Assembly: GCF_008806325.1 (NCBI RefSeq)
Contig: NZ_WACR01000004.1
Span: 1 to 64,000, forward strand
Origin: Salibacter halophilus
Lineage (GTDB): Bacteria > Bacteroidota > Bacteroidia > Flavobacteriales_G > Salibacteraceae
DNA length: 64,000 bases
Reading direction: 5' to 3'
Of the stretch, positions 36,032-45,031 are shown in pieces. Both the position numbers and the translations under genes were made by a program. Position 1 is the stretch's first letter. The number at the start of each line of letters is the position of its first letter. The notes under the pieces were generated by a model, which saw only the letters and a list, made by a program, of their open reading frames with translations, was not told where the DNA came from and searched no databases.

Positions 36032-36496
36032 TTATTTTAAAAGCTCAAATTGCTCAAAGTGATGCTTGAAGTGCTTGTTATGAAACACAATCCATTCAGA
36101 ATGGTTGAGGTTACCCATAATCGGGTGCATGGGCTTTGAGTTGGGATTATTGATGAAATAATCGTCAAATGCTTCCAGTCCTTTTTCCAACTTATCAATC
36201 GCTTCTTTGAGAGACTTAAAGCGCAACTCTTTTAATTTTCGGTCAGAGCCGGGCTGAACGACACCTTTCGGGATTGGTGCTTCACCGTCAATGATTTTTT
36301 CCTTTGTAGCACGGGCATTGCTTTCTTCAACCATTAGCGGTAGCTCCACTTTACCATTTGACATGATAATAGTTTCGCCAAGGTGCTCAATCATGTGTTG
36401 TGGGGTCATTATTCCGAACACAGGCTTTGCTGATTCGCTCAATGATCGCAATTGATCAATAGCTTTCTTTCTCTTATTGTGAATATCAACGGTCAT
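36032..36496 (-). CDS. DinB-like / DUF1569 family protein
   Basis: 154 residues, all-alpha. Histidine-rich positions spaced as in the DinB four-helix bundle: MTPQHMIEHLGETI near the start, then NHSEWIVFHNKHFKHHFEQ at the end, which could form a metal site. No signal peptide. Its ATG lies within the 3' end of the exported acetolactate-decarboxylase-like gene (11-bp overlap), so they are co-translated. Its biochemical role is unknown. It contains one GGTCAGAGCC word. Confidence 0.6.
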   Translation of the reverse strand: MTVDIHNKRKKAIDQLRSLSESAKPVFGIMTPQHMIEHLGETIIMSNGKVELPLMVEESNARATKEKIIDGEAPIPKGVVQPGSDRKLKELRFKSLKEAIDKLEKGLEAFDDYFINNPNSKPMHPIMGNLNHSEWIVFHNKHFKHHFEQFELLK

Positions 36497-37187
36497 AGTT
36501 TGGTATTTTTAAAACAGCATTGGATAAAGTTACATCATCAGCATGAGCTGCAAAAGAGTGTTTGCTATCCGATATATGCATGTGAATGTTTGTCGTGTGG
36601 TGTGTAAAAACTCCCTTGTGGTGATCGCTGTAGAAGCCTAATATAGTTCCGTTTAAGTCGTTTTTGGTTCCGTGCGGACCTGAAGTCCGATGTTTATGGT
36701 GATTGTGTTCTTTATCGTTTTCATCCCAGTTGACAACGTGCCAGTCTACAGAGCTAAATTCCCCTTCAACCAAAAACGGAAAAGCAGTAGAGGAGGAGAT
36801 GCCATTTTCTAAAGCGGTCTTATGAATGAAGTTTTCAAGTTCTTTTTTGGATCTGACCGAAGCGGGAATTTGAATTTCTTTCCATTCTTCTACCTGAGCC
36901 CAAACCAGCATGCTCGCTTTGTGGTTAAATGAGCTCTCAACAACTGCTTTTTGATCTTTTTCAAATCCGATAAGCGGTTTGCTGTCTAGTATCATGATTT
37001 CCCCTTTAAGTCCTTCGAGCGGACCCAAGGCATAGAGATTCTTTTTGGTTTTGAGGGAGTCTAAACTGAGGTGTGCTGAGAGATCACCTTTTTTCATGAC
37101 GTTTTTCAGAGCACCGGATGTGTGAACTTCCTGACTGAAGCCGATAATTGAAATCGAGAACAGAAAAATAATGGTTAAAAATCTCAT
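36486..37187 (-). CDS. Exported acetolactate-decarboxylase-like protein
   Basis: 233 residues with a signal peptide (MRFLTIIFLFSISIIGFS). The body resembles alpha-acetolactate decarboxylase: LYALGPLEGLKGEIMILDSK near the N-terminus and HHTTNIHMHISDSKHSFAAH near the end, where the enzyme's zinc-binding His residues lie. The canonical enzyme converts acetolactate to acetoin. Here an additional His-rich stretch (DKEHNHHKHRTSGPHGTK) is unusual, and the cellular location is extracytoplasmic, so a different substrate is possible. It overlaps the DinB-like gene. Confidence 0.6.
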   Translation of the reverse strand: MRFLTIIFLFSISIIGFSQEVHTSGALKNVMKKGDLSAHLSLDSLKTKKNLYALGPLEGLKGEIMILDSKPLIGFEKDQKAVVESSFNHKASMLVWAQVEEWKEIQIPASVRSKKELENFIHKTALENGISSSTAFPFLVEGEFSSVDWHVVNWDENDKEHNHHKHRTSGPHGTKNDLNGTILGFYSDHHKGVFTHHTTNIHMHISDSKHSFAAHADDVTLSNAVLKIPNYDR

Positions 37188-37201
37188 TTCTGCAAATTAA
37201 A

Positions 37202-37229
37202 AAACTCCCGCTCAAAAGAACGGGAGTTT
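37202..37229 (-). terminator. Intrinsic terminator after the katA-ankyrin operon
   Basis: 9-bp stem AAACTCCCG/CGGGAGTTT with a 10-base loop, followed on the minus strand by a T run. Confidence 0.8.
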
Positions 37230-37257
37230 GGTCAAATGTAAAACGAAAAAAGCAGAT

Positions 37258-37740
37258 TTAATCGGTTTTTAACGTATCAACCCATTTCAAACCCTGCATC
37301 TTTCCCTGGTCGATGGCTGTATTTCCTCGCGCATCTTTGATCATGGGATCGCCACCGTTTTTAATTAGGATGTCAGCTATCTCAGGCTGATTAAAAGTGC
37401 AGGCATAGCTCAGGGCTGTTGCACCATTGAGGTTTTGCGCATTCACATCAGCGCCATTCTCAATCAGCGTTTTTACCGTTTTTTCAAATCCTTTAAAACA
37501 GGCACCCATCAGAGCCGTATTACCCGATCTATCTCTAGCGTCCAAAGGAGCTCCCAGATCGATCAGTTTTTCCACAGCCTTTTCATTGTCGTAATACGCG
37601 GCCATGATCAGAGCCGGATAGCCGGCTTCGTTCGGTTCTGACAGTAGCGATTCATCTTGATGAACTAGATTTCCAATTGTCTCGATATCTCCTTCGCGCA
37701 GCGCCTGGTCAAATTCGTGTTGTCGTGTTGCAGTTTCCAT
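37258..37740 (-). CDS. Ankyrin-repeat protein paired with catalase
   Basis: 160 residues of four or five ankyrin repeats: EAGYPALIMAAYYDNEKAVE, RSGNTALMGACFKGFEKTVK, LNGATALSYACTFNQPEIAD and RGNTAIDQGKMQGLK. No signal peptide, so cytoplasmic. Its ATG overlaps the catalase stop (TAATG). Ankyrin partners encoded beside catalases are known in Pseudomonas (AnkB) and Campylobacter and are needed for full catalase activity or haem loading, so the same partnership is inferred. Confidence 0.88.
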   Translation of the reverse strand: METATRQHEFDQALREGDIETIGNLVHQDESLLSEPNEAGYPALIMAAYYDNEKAVEKLIDLGAPLDARDRSGNTALMGACFKGFEKTVKTLIENGADVNAQNLNGATALSYACTFNQPEIADILIKNGGDPMIKDARGNTAIDQGKMQGLKWVDTLKTD

Positions 37741-39194
37741 TATCCGTAATGTTTTTTGAGTGCTTCACGAACGCCTTTTCCGTAATCCGGATCAGCTTTG
37801 TCAAAGTGTTGCAACTGACGATCAATGATTTCCTGCGGAACGCCTTCCATTGCGCGAGCAATGTTGTTGAACAAACGCTCTTTTTGTGCATCGTCAAACA
37901 ACCTGAAGAGATTTCCCGGTTGTTCAAAATCGCTCAATTCATCATTGTCTTCATAACGAGAAATATCTCCACTTACTTTTAATGGCGGCTCCTGAGCTGT
38001 TGGATCTTCAACCGGGCCATCAAATGAATTTGGCTCGTAATATGCATCGGGATTATCGCTGTTATTGTCGAAGAAACGCATTGAGCCGTCTTTGTGATAG
38101 TGATTTACCTCTGCATTTTTTGGTGCATTTACAGGTAGTGCCTCGTAATGTGTTCCTAGTCTGTAGCGGTGAGCATCAGCGTAAGAGAAGATACGTGCTT
38201 GCAACATTTTATCGGGAGAGAACGCAATTCCCGGAACTATATTAGATGGCGAGTAAGCCGCATTTTCGATGTACTGGAAGTAATTATCAGGATTTTTGTT
38301 GAGTTCCAGTTCCCCCACTTCAATTAACGGATAATCATCATGTGGCCAAACACGTGTTAAATCGAACGGATTGTAAGGAACTTTTTCCGCATCTTTCTCA
38401 GGCATTATTTGAACCTTGAGCTTCCATTTTGGATAGTTCCTTTTTTCAATGGAGTTGAATAATTCTTCCTGGTATTTTTCTCGTGTTTTACCTGTTATTT
38501 TTTCAGCTTCCTCATCCGTGTAAAAATCGTGACCCTGTTCCGTTTTAAAGTGAAATTTCACCCAATAACGCTCACCCTCATCATTCCAAAAAGAAAATGT
38601 GTGTGAACCATAACCGTTCATGTGCATAGGGGTTTGGGGTAATCCGCGGTCACTCATGAGAATTGTTACCTGGTGGAGCGACTCTGGAACCTGCGACCAA
38701 AAATCCCACATAGCTGTTGGGTTACGTAAATTCGTTTTTGGATGACGCTTTTGTGTTCTGATGAAATCTGGGAATTTGTAGCCGTCTCTGATGAAAAATA
38801 CCGGAGTGTTATTTCCTACCATGTCCCAGTTTCCTTCCTCAGTGTAGAATTTGAGAGAGAATCCGCGGACATCGCGCTCCGTATCTGCAGCACCTTTTTC
38901 CCCTGCTACCGTAGAGAAACGAGCCAGTACTTCAGTCTTTTTACCTACTTCACTAAAAAGTTTCGCTTTCGTGTATTTAGAAATATCGTTAGTTACAGTG
39001 AAAGTACCCTGAGCACCCCAGCCTTTGGCGTGTACCACGCGTTCAGGGATGCGTTCGCGGTTTTGGTGAGCCAGTTTTTCTACCAGTTGATAATCCTGCA
39101 ACTGTACCGGGCCTCTTTTTCCGGCAGTGAGTGACTTTTGATTATTCGGAACCGGAGAACCGGCTGATGTAGTGAGTTTTTTCTTTTTTGCCAT
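37740..39194 (-). CDS. katA: Monofunctional haem catalase (clade 3 type)
   Basis: 484 residues, small-subunit size. Start at ATG 39194; the frame extends to a TTG at 39203 that is unlikely. The active-site His is in [14 protein letters not shown], the distal Asn in [15 protein letters not shown] and the proximal haem Tyr in [14 protein letters not shown]. It disproportionates hydrogen peroxide in the cytoplasm. The C-terminus [13 protein letters not shown] is normal. Co-translated with the ankyrin gene. Confidence 0.95.
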   Translation of the reverse strand: MAKKKKLTTSAGSPVPNNQKSLTAGKRGPVQLQDYQLVEKLAHQNRERIPERVVHAKGWGAQGTFTVTNDISKYTKAKLFSEVGKKTEVLARFSTVAGEKGAADTERDVRGFSLKFYTEEGNWDMVGNNTPVFFIRDGYKFPDFIRTQKRHPKTNLRNPTAMWDFWSQVPESLHQVTILMSDRGLPQTPMHMNGYGSHTFSFWNDEGERYWVKFHFKTEQGHDFYTDEEAEKITGKTREKYQEELFNSIEKRNYPKWKLKVQIMPEKDAEKVPYNPFDLTRVWPHDDYPLIEVGELELNKNPDNYFQYIENAAYSPSNIVPGIAFSPDKMLQARIFSYADAHRYRLGTHYEALPVNAPKNAEVNHYHKDGSMRFFDNNSDNPDAYYEPNSFDGPVEDPTAQEPPLKVSGDISRYEDNDELSDFEQPGNLFRLFDDAQKERLFNNIARAMEGVPQEIIDRQLQHFDKADPDYGKGVREALKKHYG

Positions 39195-39689
39195 AGTTGT
39201 CAAAATTTATTTCTCCGAAATTAGCTACTCGGAAGCGCTTATTACGAAGATCTGGTTTTTTACTTCTAATCGATGTATAAAAATAAATTATATTGATTGA
39301 AAACAGGATAACTTTACTGAATTTAATGGTCAGAGCCGGAAGTTGAGGCCGGGGCCGAAGAAGAGCGACAGTGAGAATGAGAGTGAGGTGGAGGAGATAT
39401 GTTCTTTCGCAAACTCAAGAACGAAATAGGAAATGTGTTTTAAACCTTCAGACCCGGATGCTGAGCGCAGTCTTTGCGGAGTCGAAGTAGTAGGGAGTTA
39501 GAATGCTGAGGTTAAGTTTTCAGCTACAAACCCACCAGGAAATAACTTTGAGCCTTTGCGACTTTGTGGCCATTCTAAACGCTTAAACCTCGTGACTAAA
39601 AACAATCCCAGTGAATCAAAAACACTGATAGTAATTGTGGAAAAGTGAAAAGATGGGTATACTTGTTATATTATATTTTATCATTATAG
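39195..39689. other. Intergenic stretch with a GGTCAGAGCC word and an intergenic repeat
   Basis: No gene seen. It holds one GGTCAGAGCC copy (39328-39337). At 39453-39570 there is a region resembling 49166-49292: a CCCGGAT...GAGCG...AGTCGA box, then about 80-100 bp later CTTTGTGGC. The last 100 bp become very AT-rich, marking entry into the accessory region. Confidence 0.5.
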
Positions 39690-40670
39690 ATGATACAAGA
39701 AAAGACAGTATTTGTATTAGGGGCAGGAGCAAGTAAACCATTTGGTTTTCCTTTAGGAAGTGAACTTGTTGACTTAATTTATTCAAGTTTAGAGTATAAG
39801 CCATTATTGAAGAAAGAGTTAATAGGTTCTAGTCTTATGAAAGGCGCACCTTACAAAGAAACTCCAGTTGAGGATGATTCTAAATCAGCTAATCCATTGT
39901 TTCAGATGTTACTAGATTTGGGTCACACTAAAAATGAAATACTTAGCTTCAGAAATGACTTAGTAGTTTCTCAACTAAATTCAGTAGATGCATTTCTTGA
40001 GCATAGAGTTGAGTATATTCCAATTGGAAAAGCCGCTATTGCCTATAATCTATTACAATTTGAATCAAGTCAATATTTGTACGATAATCCTGATTGGTAT
40101 AAATATTTGCGAAACATTATGAATTCAACTTATGATAGCTTCGCAGATAATCAAATATCTTTTATTACATTCAATTATGATCGTTCTCTTGAGTATTATT
40201 TAATAAATTCATTACGTGCTACTTATGGTAAGTCGATAGTTGAAAGTTATGAGTTGTTGAAAACTACTCCAATAATTCATCTTCACGGAAAACTGGGTCC
40301 ATTACCCTGGGAGACTCAAGATATGGATATTCCTTTTGGTTACCAACCAAAAAATCATGGTGAGTTAAAGTATGTTGCTGATTCAATTAAGATTATTCAT
40401 GAAGATATTGATTCTGATAAAGAATTTACTTCAGCGAAAAAGCTATTAAGTAAAGCTAATAAAATATATATATTAGGATTTGGTTTTAGTCCCACTAACA
40501 TATTAAGATTAGGACTTAATGAACTTGATACAGAGTCTATTTGTTCTGCGTATAAATTAACTAAATTAGAAATCAATCTCATAAGAAGATCTAACCCTAA
40601 AATGAAACCTACTCTATTTCCAGCTTACGATTGTTTAGATTTTTTAAGAAATGAGGTACCGTTAAAATAA
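39690..40670 (+). CDS. SIR2-like protein, probable defence NADase
   Basis: 326 residues with a SIR2 Rossmann-type fold. N-terminal VFVLGAGASKPFGFPLG is the NAD-binding glycine loop, SFITFNYDRSLEYYL carries the Asn-Asp pair, IIHLHGKLGPLPWE has the catalytic His and IYILGFGFSPTNILRLG is the C-terminal nucleotide loop. There are no zinc Cys residues, so it is not a classical protein deacetylase. Proteins of this SIR2_2 class act as NAD-degrading effectors in phage defence (for example in Thoeris and DSR systems). No obvious partner gene is adjacent. AT-rich codon use differs from the flanking core genes. Confidence 0.75.
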   Translation: MIQEKTVFVLGAGASKPFGFPLGSELVDLIYSSLEYKPLLKKELIGSSLMKGAPYKETPVEDDSKSANPLFQMLLDLGHTKNEILSFRNDLVVSQLNSVDAFLEHRVEYIPIGKAAIAYNLLQFESSQYLYDNPDWYKYLRNIMNSTYDSFADNQISFITFNYDRSLEYYLINSLRATYGKSIVESYELLKTTPIIHLHGKLGPLPWETQDMDIPFGYQPKNHGELKYVADSIKIIHEDIDSDKEFTSAKKLLSKANKIYILGFGFSPTNILRLGLNELDTESICSAYKLTKLEINLIRRSNPKMKPTLFPAYDCLDFLRNEVPLK

Positions 40671-40715
40671 TTCAAACATTGGAAATAAATATTTCTTACA
40701 CTCAGTTAACTCAAA

Positions 40716-41495
40716 ATGATCAAACACCTAAGCATTTTCATAATACTTGCGCTTGCTTCCTGTAAGAACAATGACTCTATTATAGATAAACACGTAAAAA
40801 TCGCTGTTCACACTTATGAGAAGGAAGGGAAGATTAAAGCATCCGCTATGCCTGAGCTTCGATCACAAAGTGAATTGCAACCTTACAAACGCAGGTTTGA
40901 ATATTTGCTCATCAATGTTTCAGAGATTCATCTTCCTGAACGATCGGAGAGAAGAAAAGAGATTTGGAGTTTATACCCGGATACGACAAAACTCAAACGC
41001 CTCTATTTGAAAGAATATGTGCGGGACAAGAAACTGAAAAATTACTTTGAAACAACGAGTGATGCTATAACTGGATCTGACTATGAATCAACCATTTCTT
41101 ACAGTAAAGAAGAATTGATGGAAGTGGCATCGAAGTTTTTCTATTGTGATAAAGTCTTTCCTGATACTTCTGTTCAGACTCATATTTGCGTGGGATTGAA
41201 CGGTGTGGATGAAGCAAATTGGGAGAAGGATTACACGTTACTGGAAGCATTCTGCTACGAGGGAATTTTCAATGATTTGGTTAAGGATTCCTCACAAATA
41301 GATGAATCGTACAGCGTTGAAAAGACTCAAGCTTGTAAAAAGTACAGAGATTCAATCACATCCCTGGATGAGTATTTGAAAGACGTGAGAAGCGAATTGT
41401 TCAGCAGAATGAAGAATGATGCTATTTTAGAAAGAGCTTTACTGGATTATTACGGAGAGAATGAAGATAACTTGGCGTTTAGGATAAGTGAGTAG
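40716..41495 (+). CDS. Lipoprotein of unknown function
   Basis: 259 residues. MIKHLSIFIILALASC is a short lipoprotein signal ending at Cys16. The mature part is charged and mostly helical (RRFEYLLINVSEIHLPERSE; KRLYLKEYVRDKKLKNYFE), with paired cysteines (FFYCDKVF, HICVGLNG, EAFCYEG, TQACKKY) that might form disulfides. No family recognised. It follows the SIR2 gene by 45 bp, but its export signal argues against a shared complex. Confidence 0.6.
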   Translation: MIKHLSIFIILALASCKNNDSIIDKHVKIAVHTYEKEGKIKASAMPELRSQSELQPYKRRFEYLLINVSEIHLPERSERRKEIWSLYPDTTKLKRLYLKEYVRDKKLKNYFETTSDAITGSDYESTISYSKEELMEVASKFFYCDKVFPDTSVQTHICVGLNGVDEANWEKDYTLLEAFCYEGIFNDLVKDSSQIDESYSVEKTQACKKYRDSITSLDEYLKDVRSELFSRMKNDAILERALLDYYGENEDNLAFRISE

Positions 41496-41567
41496 GTTTG
41501 GACTCATTGTTGTTTGGAATGAATTTGTTCAGAACCGATATCAGAACTTCTAATACAGGAGTATTAA

Positions 41568-42134
41568 GTGGATGAATTGAGAGCATATTTAGAAAAATTA
41601 ATACACTTTACAGAAAATGAATGTGAGGTGTTTACCAGCTTGTTTTATGAGGTTAAGCTCGAAAAGTACGATTACATTGCAAGGGAGGGTGAATATTCTT
41701 CGAAGCTAGCATTTCTCTCAAACGGGGTGATGCGTGCATTTTTCAGAAATGACTCTGGAGATGAATACAACAAAACGTTTTTTACACCTCCAAGTTTTGT
41801 TGCTGCCTACTCCTCGATAACCACCAAACAGAAAAACCTGATAAACATACAGTGTCTGACCGACTGTACACTTCTTGTAGCGGATTTTACTAAAATTACT
41901 TCTCTGTATAGAGATTATCCCAGGATTGAAAGTCTTGCCAGGATATTAGCAGAATATAAGTTCGCAATAAAGGAAAAGAGAGAGATAGAACTTGTCACGC
42001 TTGAAGCCAGACAACGTTATGAGATATTTAAAAGAGAACATCCCAATTTAGAGAATCAAATTAGCCAATACCATATCGCTTCATATTTAGGTATTTCGCC
42101 AACTCAGTTGAGTCGTATCAGGGCTAAAAAGTGA
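41568..42134 (+). CDS. Crp/Fnr-family transcription regulator
   Basis: 188 residues, GTG start (the nearby ATG is out of frame). A cyclic-nucleotide-binding-like barrel (IAREGEYSSKLAFLSNGVMR; YNKTFFTPPSFVAAYSS) lacks the Arg-Ala of true cAMP sites. A long helix leads to a winged helix-turn-helix, ISQYHIASYLGISPTQLSRI. No Fe-S cysteine cluster is visible at the N-terminus, so it is not an Fnr-type oxygen sensor. It sits 66 bp before a DJ-1/PfpI gene that it may control. Confidence 0.82.
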   Translation: MDELRAYLEKLIHFTENECEVFTSLFYEVKLEKYDYIAREGEYSSKLAFLSNGVMRAFFRNDSGDEYNKTFFTPPSFVAAYSSITTKQKNLINIQCLTDCTLLVADFTKITSLYRDYPRIESLARILAEYKFAIKEKREIELVTLEARQRYEIFKREHPNLENQISQYHIASYLGISPTQLSRIRAKK

Positions 42135-42200
42135 AATCTTTACATATGTAAATGCATTAAATTTTTCTACTCATGAGTTTTGTCAGCAAATATCATAAGT

Positions 42201-42983
42201 ATGAAAAATTTAATATTAGTAGCGTTTGTGCTAATAACCAATGTGGTTTTCGCACAAAACAAAGTTTTATTTGTAATGAGTTCTGCAGACACCTTAGAGC
42301 TCAATAATGGAGAAAAATTACGGCAGACAGGTGTTTTCTTAAATGAATTTTATCTGGCTTACAAATCTGTCACTGAGAATGGTTATTCTGTAGATTTTGC
42401 TACACCAAATGGAGTAACGGCAACCATAGATAAAGAAAGTATTGATGATAAGTACTGGAACAATTTAGAAATAAAGGAAAAAGCGTTGTCATTTGTCAGA
42501 AGTGACAGCTTATTTAATAATCCTAAAACTCTTAAAGCTGCAATCGAAAACAAACCTGATTACATCGGGTTGATAATTCCGGGTGGACAGGGATTAATGA
42601 TAGACTTACAATGTAATCCCAATATTCCCAAGCTGCTAAAGTATTTTGCAGGAGAAGAAAAGCCCACAGGCTTAATCTGTCATGCACCAAGCCTCATTCT
42701 CACAATTCCAAAAGAGGAAAACCCTTACATCGGTTTTAAAGTCAATTCCGTTTCACCTCTTGAGGAGTTTGTTATTGAGCACTTTATTATGAAGGGAAAG
42801 CCTCAAAACAGAAAAATAGCGAAGAGATTAAAAAAGTTGGGATTAAAGTACAGGCATGGCTTACCTAAAGCAAACTATGCAATAAGAGATAGAAATTTGA
42901 TTACCAGTCAAAATCCTTACTCTGGAGAGGCTTTTAATAAACTTTATTTAAAAGCATTAATTGAATATCCTGGAAAAGAGTAA
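42201..42983 (+). CDS. Exported DJ-1/PfpI (Hsp31-like) family protein
   Basis: 260 residues from ATG 42201; an upstream TTG would hide the signal peptide NLILVAFVLITNVVFA. The fold is class I amidotransferase-like: KVLFVMSSADTLEL, GYSVDFATPNGV, YIGLIIPGGQGLMIDL, and the nucleophile elbow GLICHAPSLIL with the reactive Cys. Relatives are chaperones, glyoxalases or deglycases. Periplasmic location is unusual. It is directly downstream of the Crp-like regulator. Confidence 0.78.
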   Translation: MKNLILVAFVLITNVVFAQNKVLFVMSSADTLELNNGEKLRQTGVFLNEFYLAYKSVTENGYSVDFATPNGVTATIDKESIDDKYWNNLEIKEKALSFVRSDSLFNNPKTLKAAIENKPDYIGLIIPGGQGLMIDLQCNPNIPKLLKYFAGEEKPTGLICHAPSLILTIPKEENPYIGFKVNSVSPLEEFVIEHFIMKGKPQNRKIAKRLKKLGLKYRHGLPKANYAIRDRNLITSQNPYSGEAFNKLYLKALIEYPGKE

Positions 42984-43159
42984 GCCTAAAAAAGACTCAT
43001 AGGCGAGTTATGGATTAGAGTGATTGTTGATGAGAATTCATTTAGTAACCGTTCCTGTTTGTTATGGGGCTGATTAAAAAATACAATTAATGTAGTTAAA
43101 CCACATAATAAATCATATAACGAACTAGCTGGGCTTACACGACAACTTCAATTTTGTTC

Positions 43160-43167
43160 TAAGTTTG
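43160..43167 (+). promoter_or_regulatory. -7 promoter element of the TPR-HTH gene
   Basis: TAAGTTTG matches TAnnTTTG and lies 8 bases before ATG 43176, implying a very short leader. Confidence 0.45.
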
Positions 43168-43175
43168 CCGGCTAA

Positions 43176-44876
43176 ATGGTAAAACAGATTTCTATTTTCC
43201 TGCTGTTTTTATTGTCTCTTTCTTTAAGAGCTGAAAAACGATCAGATAGTCTTCTTGCTGAACTAAATGAAGCACAATCTGATACACAAAAAGTAAATAT
43301 CTATCTCAAGCTTTCTAGGCGAAGTGTCACACCTGAACTTTCGGTAGCTCTTAAATGGGTACAAAGAGCTGAAGCAAAAAGTATACAAAGTCATTATGAT
43401 AAAGGGCTATTACAAAGCTTAGTTCGCAAAGGGTACTTGTTTCAAATACATGGATTATCAGATTCTTCTATTGTTTATTTCAAAAAGGCTTTGCAGAAAA
43501 GGCTACTAAAATCTACTAAAGATAGTGCGGACCTATTCAACAAAATGGGGGTTTATTTCCTATCAGTTGAAAAGCCTGATAGTGCTTTACACTATTTAAA
43601 CTTAGCCTATGAGAAGAATAGTAGAATAGATCATAAAAAAGGGTTGGTTGAAGTGTTGGTTAATATGGGTAATGCCTTTTATGCAAAAGGAGAATTAGAG
43701 CAAACACTGCATTCATTTGAAGAAGCTTACCTAAAAGCTACTTCCATTGAAAATTATAAACCCATGGCTGTAGTTCTTTCTAATTACATGGGGATAAAGT
43801 TGTTGCTTAGAAATGATACCGCAAATGTTTTAGAGTCTTTATCGATGATCCTAAACCATTCTTATGTGAAAAATAACGCTGATATGGAGGCGAATGTTTA
43901 TACGAACATGGGGAATTTTTACATGCATAATGTAAAGGATAGCAGTGAGGCAGAGAATATGTTTTTAAAAGCATTAAATATATATGAACAATCAGACTTT
44001 AAGGTTGACCCGCTTATTTATAGTGGTTTGGGTAAAATCTATATGGGTAAAAAGCAATTTAAAAAAGCGATCTCTTTTTTCCACTTATCGCTTGACTTAA
44101 AAGGAAATATACAAAACCGTAGAACCGCTTATGAAAACATAGCCCAATCGTATACTGAACTAGGAATGATGGATAGTGCGGTATATTATTTAAATGAAGT
44201 AATTGGCTGGATGGAAGAGAGTCAGAAGAGGAAGTCCGATGAATTGTTACTAAAAGCTAAAACAAATTTAGACTTGGTAAAGAAAGAAGCTGAAATTTCT
44301 AAACTTGAAGACCAGCATCAAATTGATGTTTTGAATCAAACAAGGAGTCGGACGATTCTGATTGCCTTAGGTGTTGTCCTAATCTTATCAATAACTATTT
44401 TTCTATTACTTCTTAAGCAAAAGAAAAGGCAGAGCGTTTTACAGGAAGCAGAACTTAAATTAAAGAATCAGAACCTGGTAAACCTATCACTACAAATTAA
44501 CGAGAAAAACCAAATTTTGAAGTCCTTTGAAAGAAAAGTGGTTAAGGGGAAAGATGCTGCTCCTTCGCTTTTATACAAGGATGTAAAGTCAACACTTAAA
44601 AAATCACTAAAAATTGATGATGACTGGAAAAAATTTGAAGTTTACTTAAATGATCTTCATGGAGGGTTTTATGATACTTTAAAGAAAGAGTATCCTAACT
44701 TAACTAATAGTGAATTACGAGTTTGTTCTTTGAGTAAGTTGAGGTATTCACTTAAAGAAACCGCTCACACACTTTCTGTTTCAACTGACTCTGTTAAGTC
44801 GGCTCGATACAGAATCAAGAAAAAAATGAGCTTAGGTGCTGAACAGGATTTAGCTGATTTCTTAAACAGTTTGTAA
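43176..44876 (+). CDS. TPR sensor protein with membrane helix and LuxR-like HTH
   Basis: 566 residues. Signal peptide (ISIFLLFLLSLSLRA), then about six TPR units over residues 40-350 (ADLFNKMGVYFLSVEKPDSA; KGLVEVLVNMGNAFYAKGEL; PLIYSGLGKIYMGKKQFKKA), a membrane helix (TILIALGVVLILSITIFLLL), a coiled coil, and a C-terminal helix-turn-helix (NSELRVCSLSKLRYSLKETA; LSVSTDSVKSARYRIKKKM). This periplasmic-TPR, cytoplasmic-HTH design is common in Bacteroidota, where it acts as a one-component membrane regulator. The target is unknown. Confidence 0.82.
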   Translation: MVKQISIFLLFLLSLSLRAEKRSDSLLAELNEAQSDTQKVNIYLKLSRRSVTPELSVALKWVQRAEAKSIQSHYDKGLLQSLVRKGYLFQIHGLSDSSIVYFKKALQKRLLKSTKDSADLFNKMGVYFLSVEKPDSALHYLNLAYEKNSRIDHKKGLVEVLVNMGNAFYAKGELEQTLHSFEEAYLKATSIENYKPMAVVLSNYMGIKLLLRNDTANVLESLSMILNHSYVKNNADMEANVYTNMGNFYMHNVKDSSEAENMFLKALNIYEQSDFKVDPLIYSGLGKIYMGKKQFKKAISFFHLSLDLKGNIQNRRTAYENIAQSYTELGMMDSAVYYLNEVIGWMEESQKRKSDELLLKAKTNLDLVKKEAEISKLEDQHQIDVLNQTRSRTILIALGVVLILSITIFLLLLKQKKRQSVLQEAELKLKNQNLVNLSLQINEKNQILKSFERKVVKGKDAAPSLLYKDVKSTLKKSLKIDDDWKKFEVYLNDLHGGFYDTLKKEYPNLTNSELRVCSLSKLRYSLKETAHTLSVSTDSVKSARYRIKKKMSLGAEQDLADFLNSL

Positions 44877-45031
44877 TTACGATATATTCTTTTCTAATTA
44901 TCAGGATAATTATAACTTGCTGTTAATGAGAGCGTTTGTTGCTTTGACGCCTTTTGCATACCTCGTTTTCTTCATTTGGTGATGCTTTAAAAGTTTATTT
45001 GAACTTTCATTTAACTTAAAAACTATTCTCC

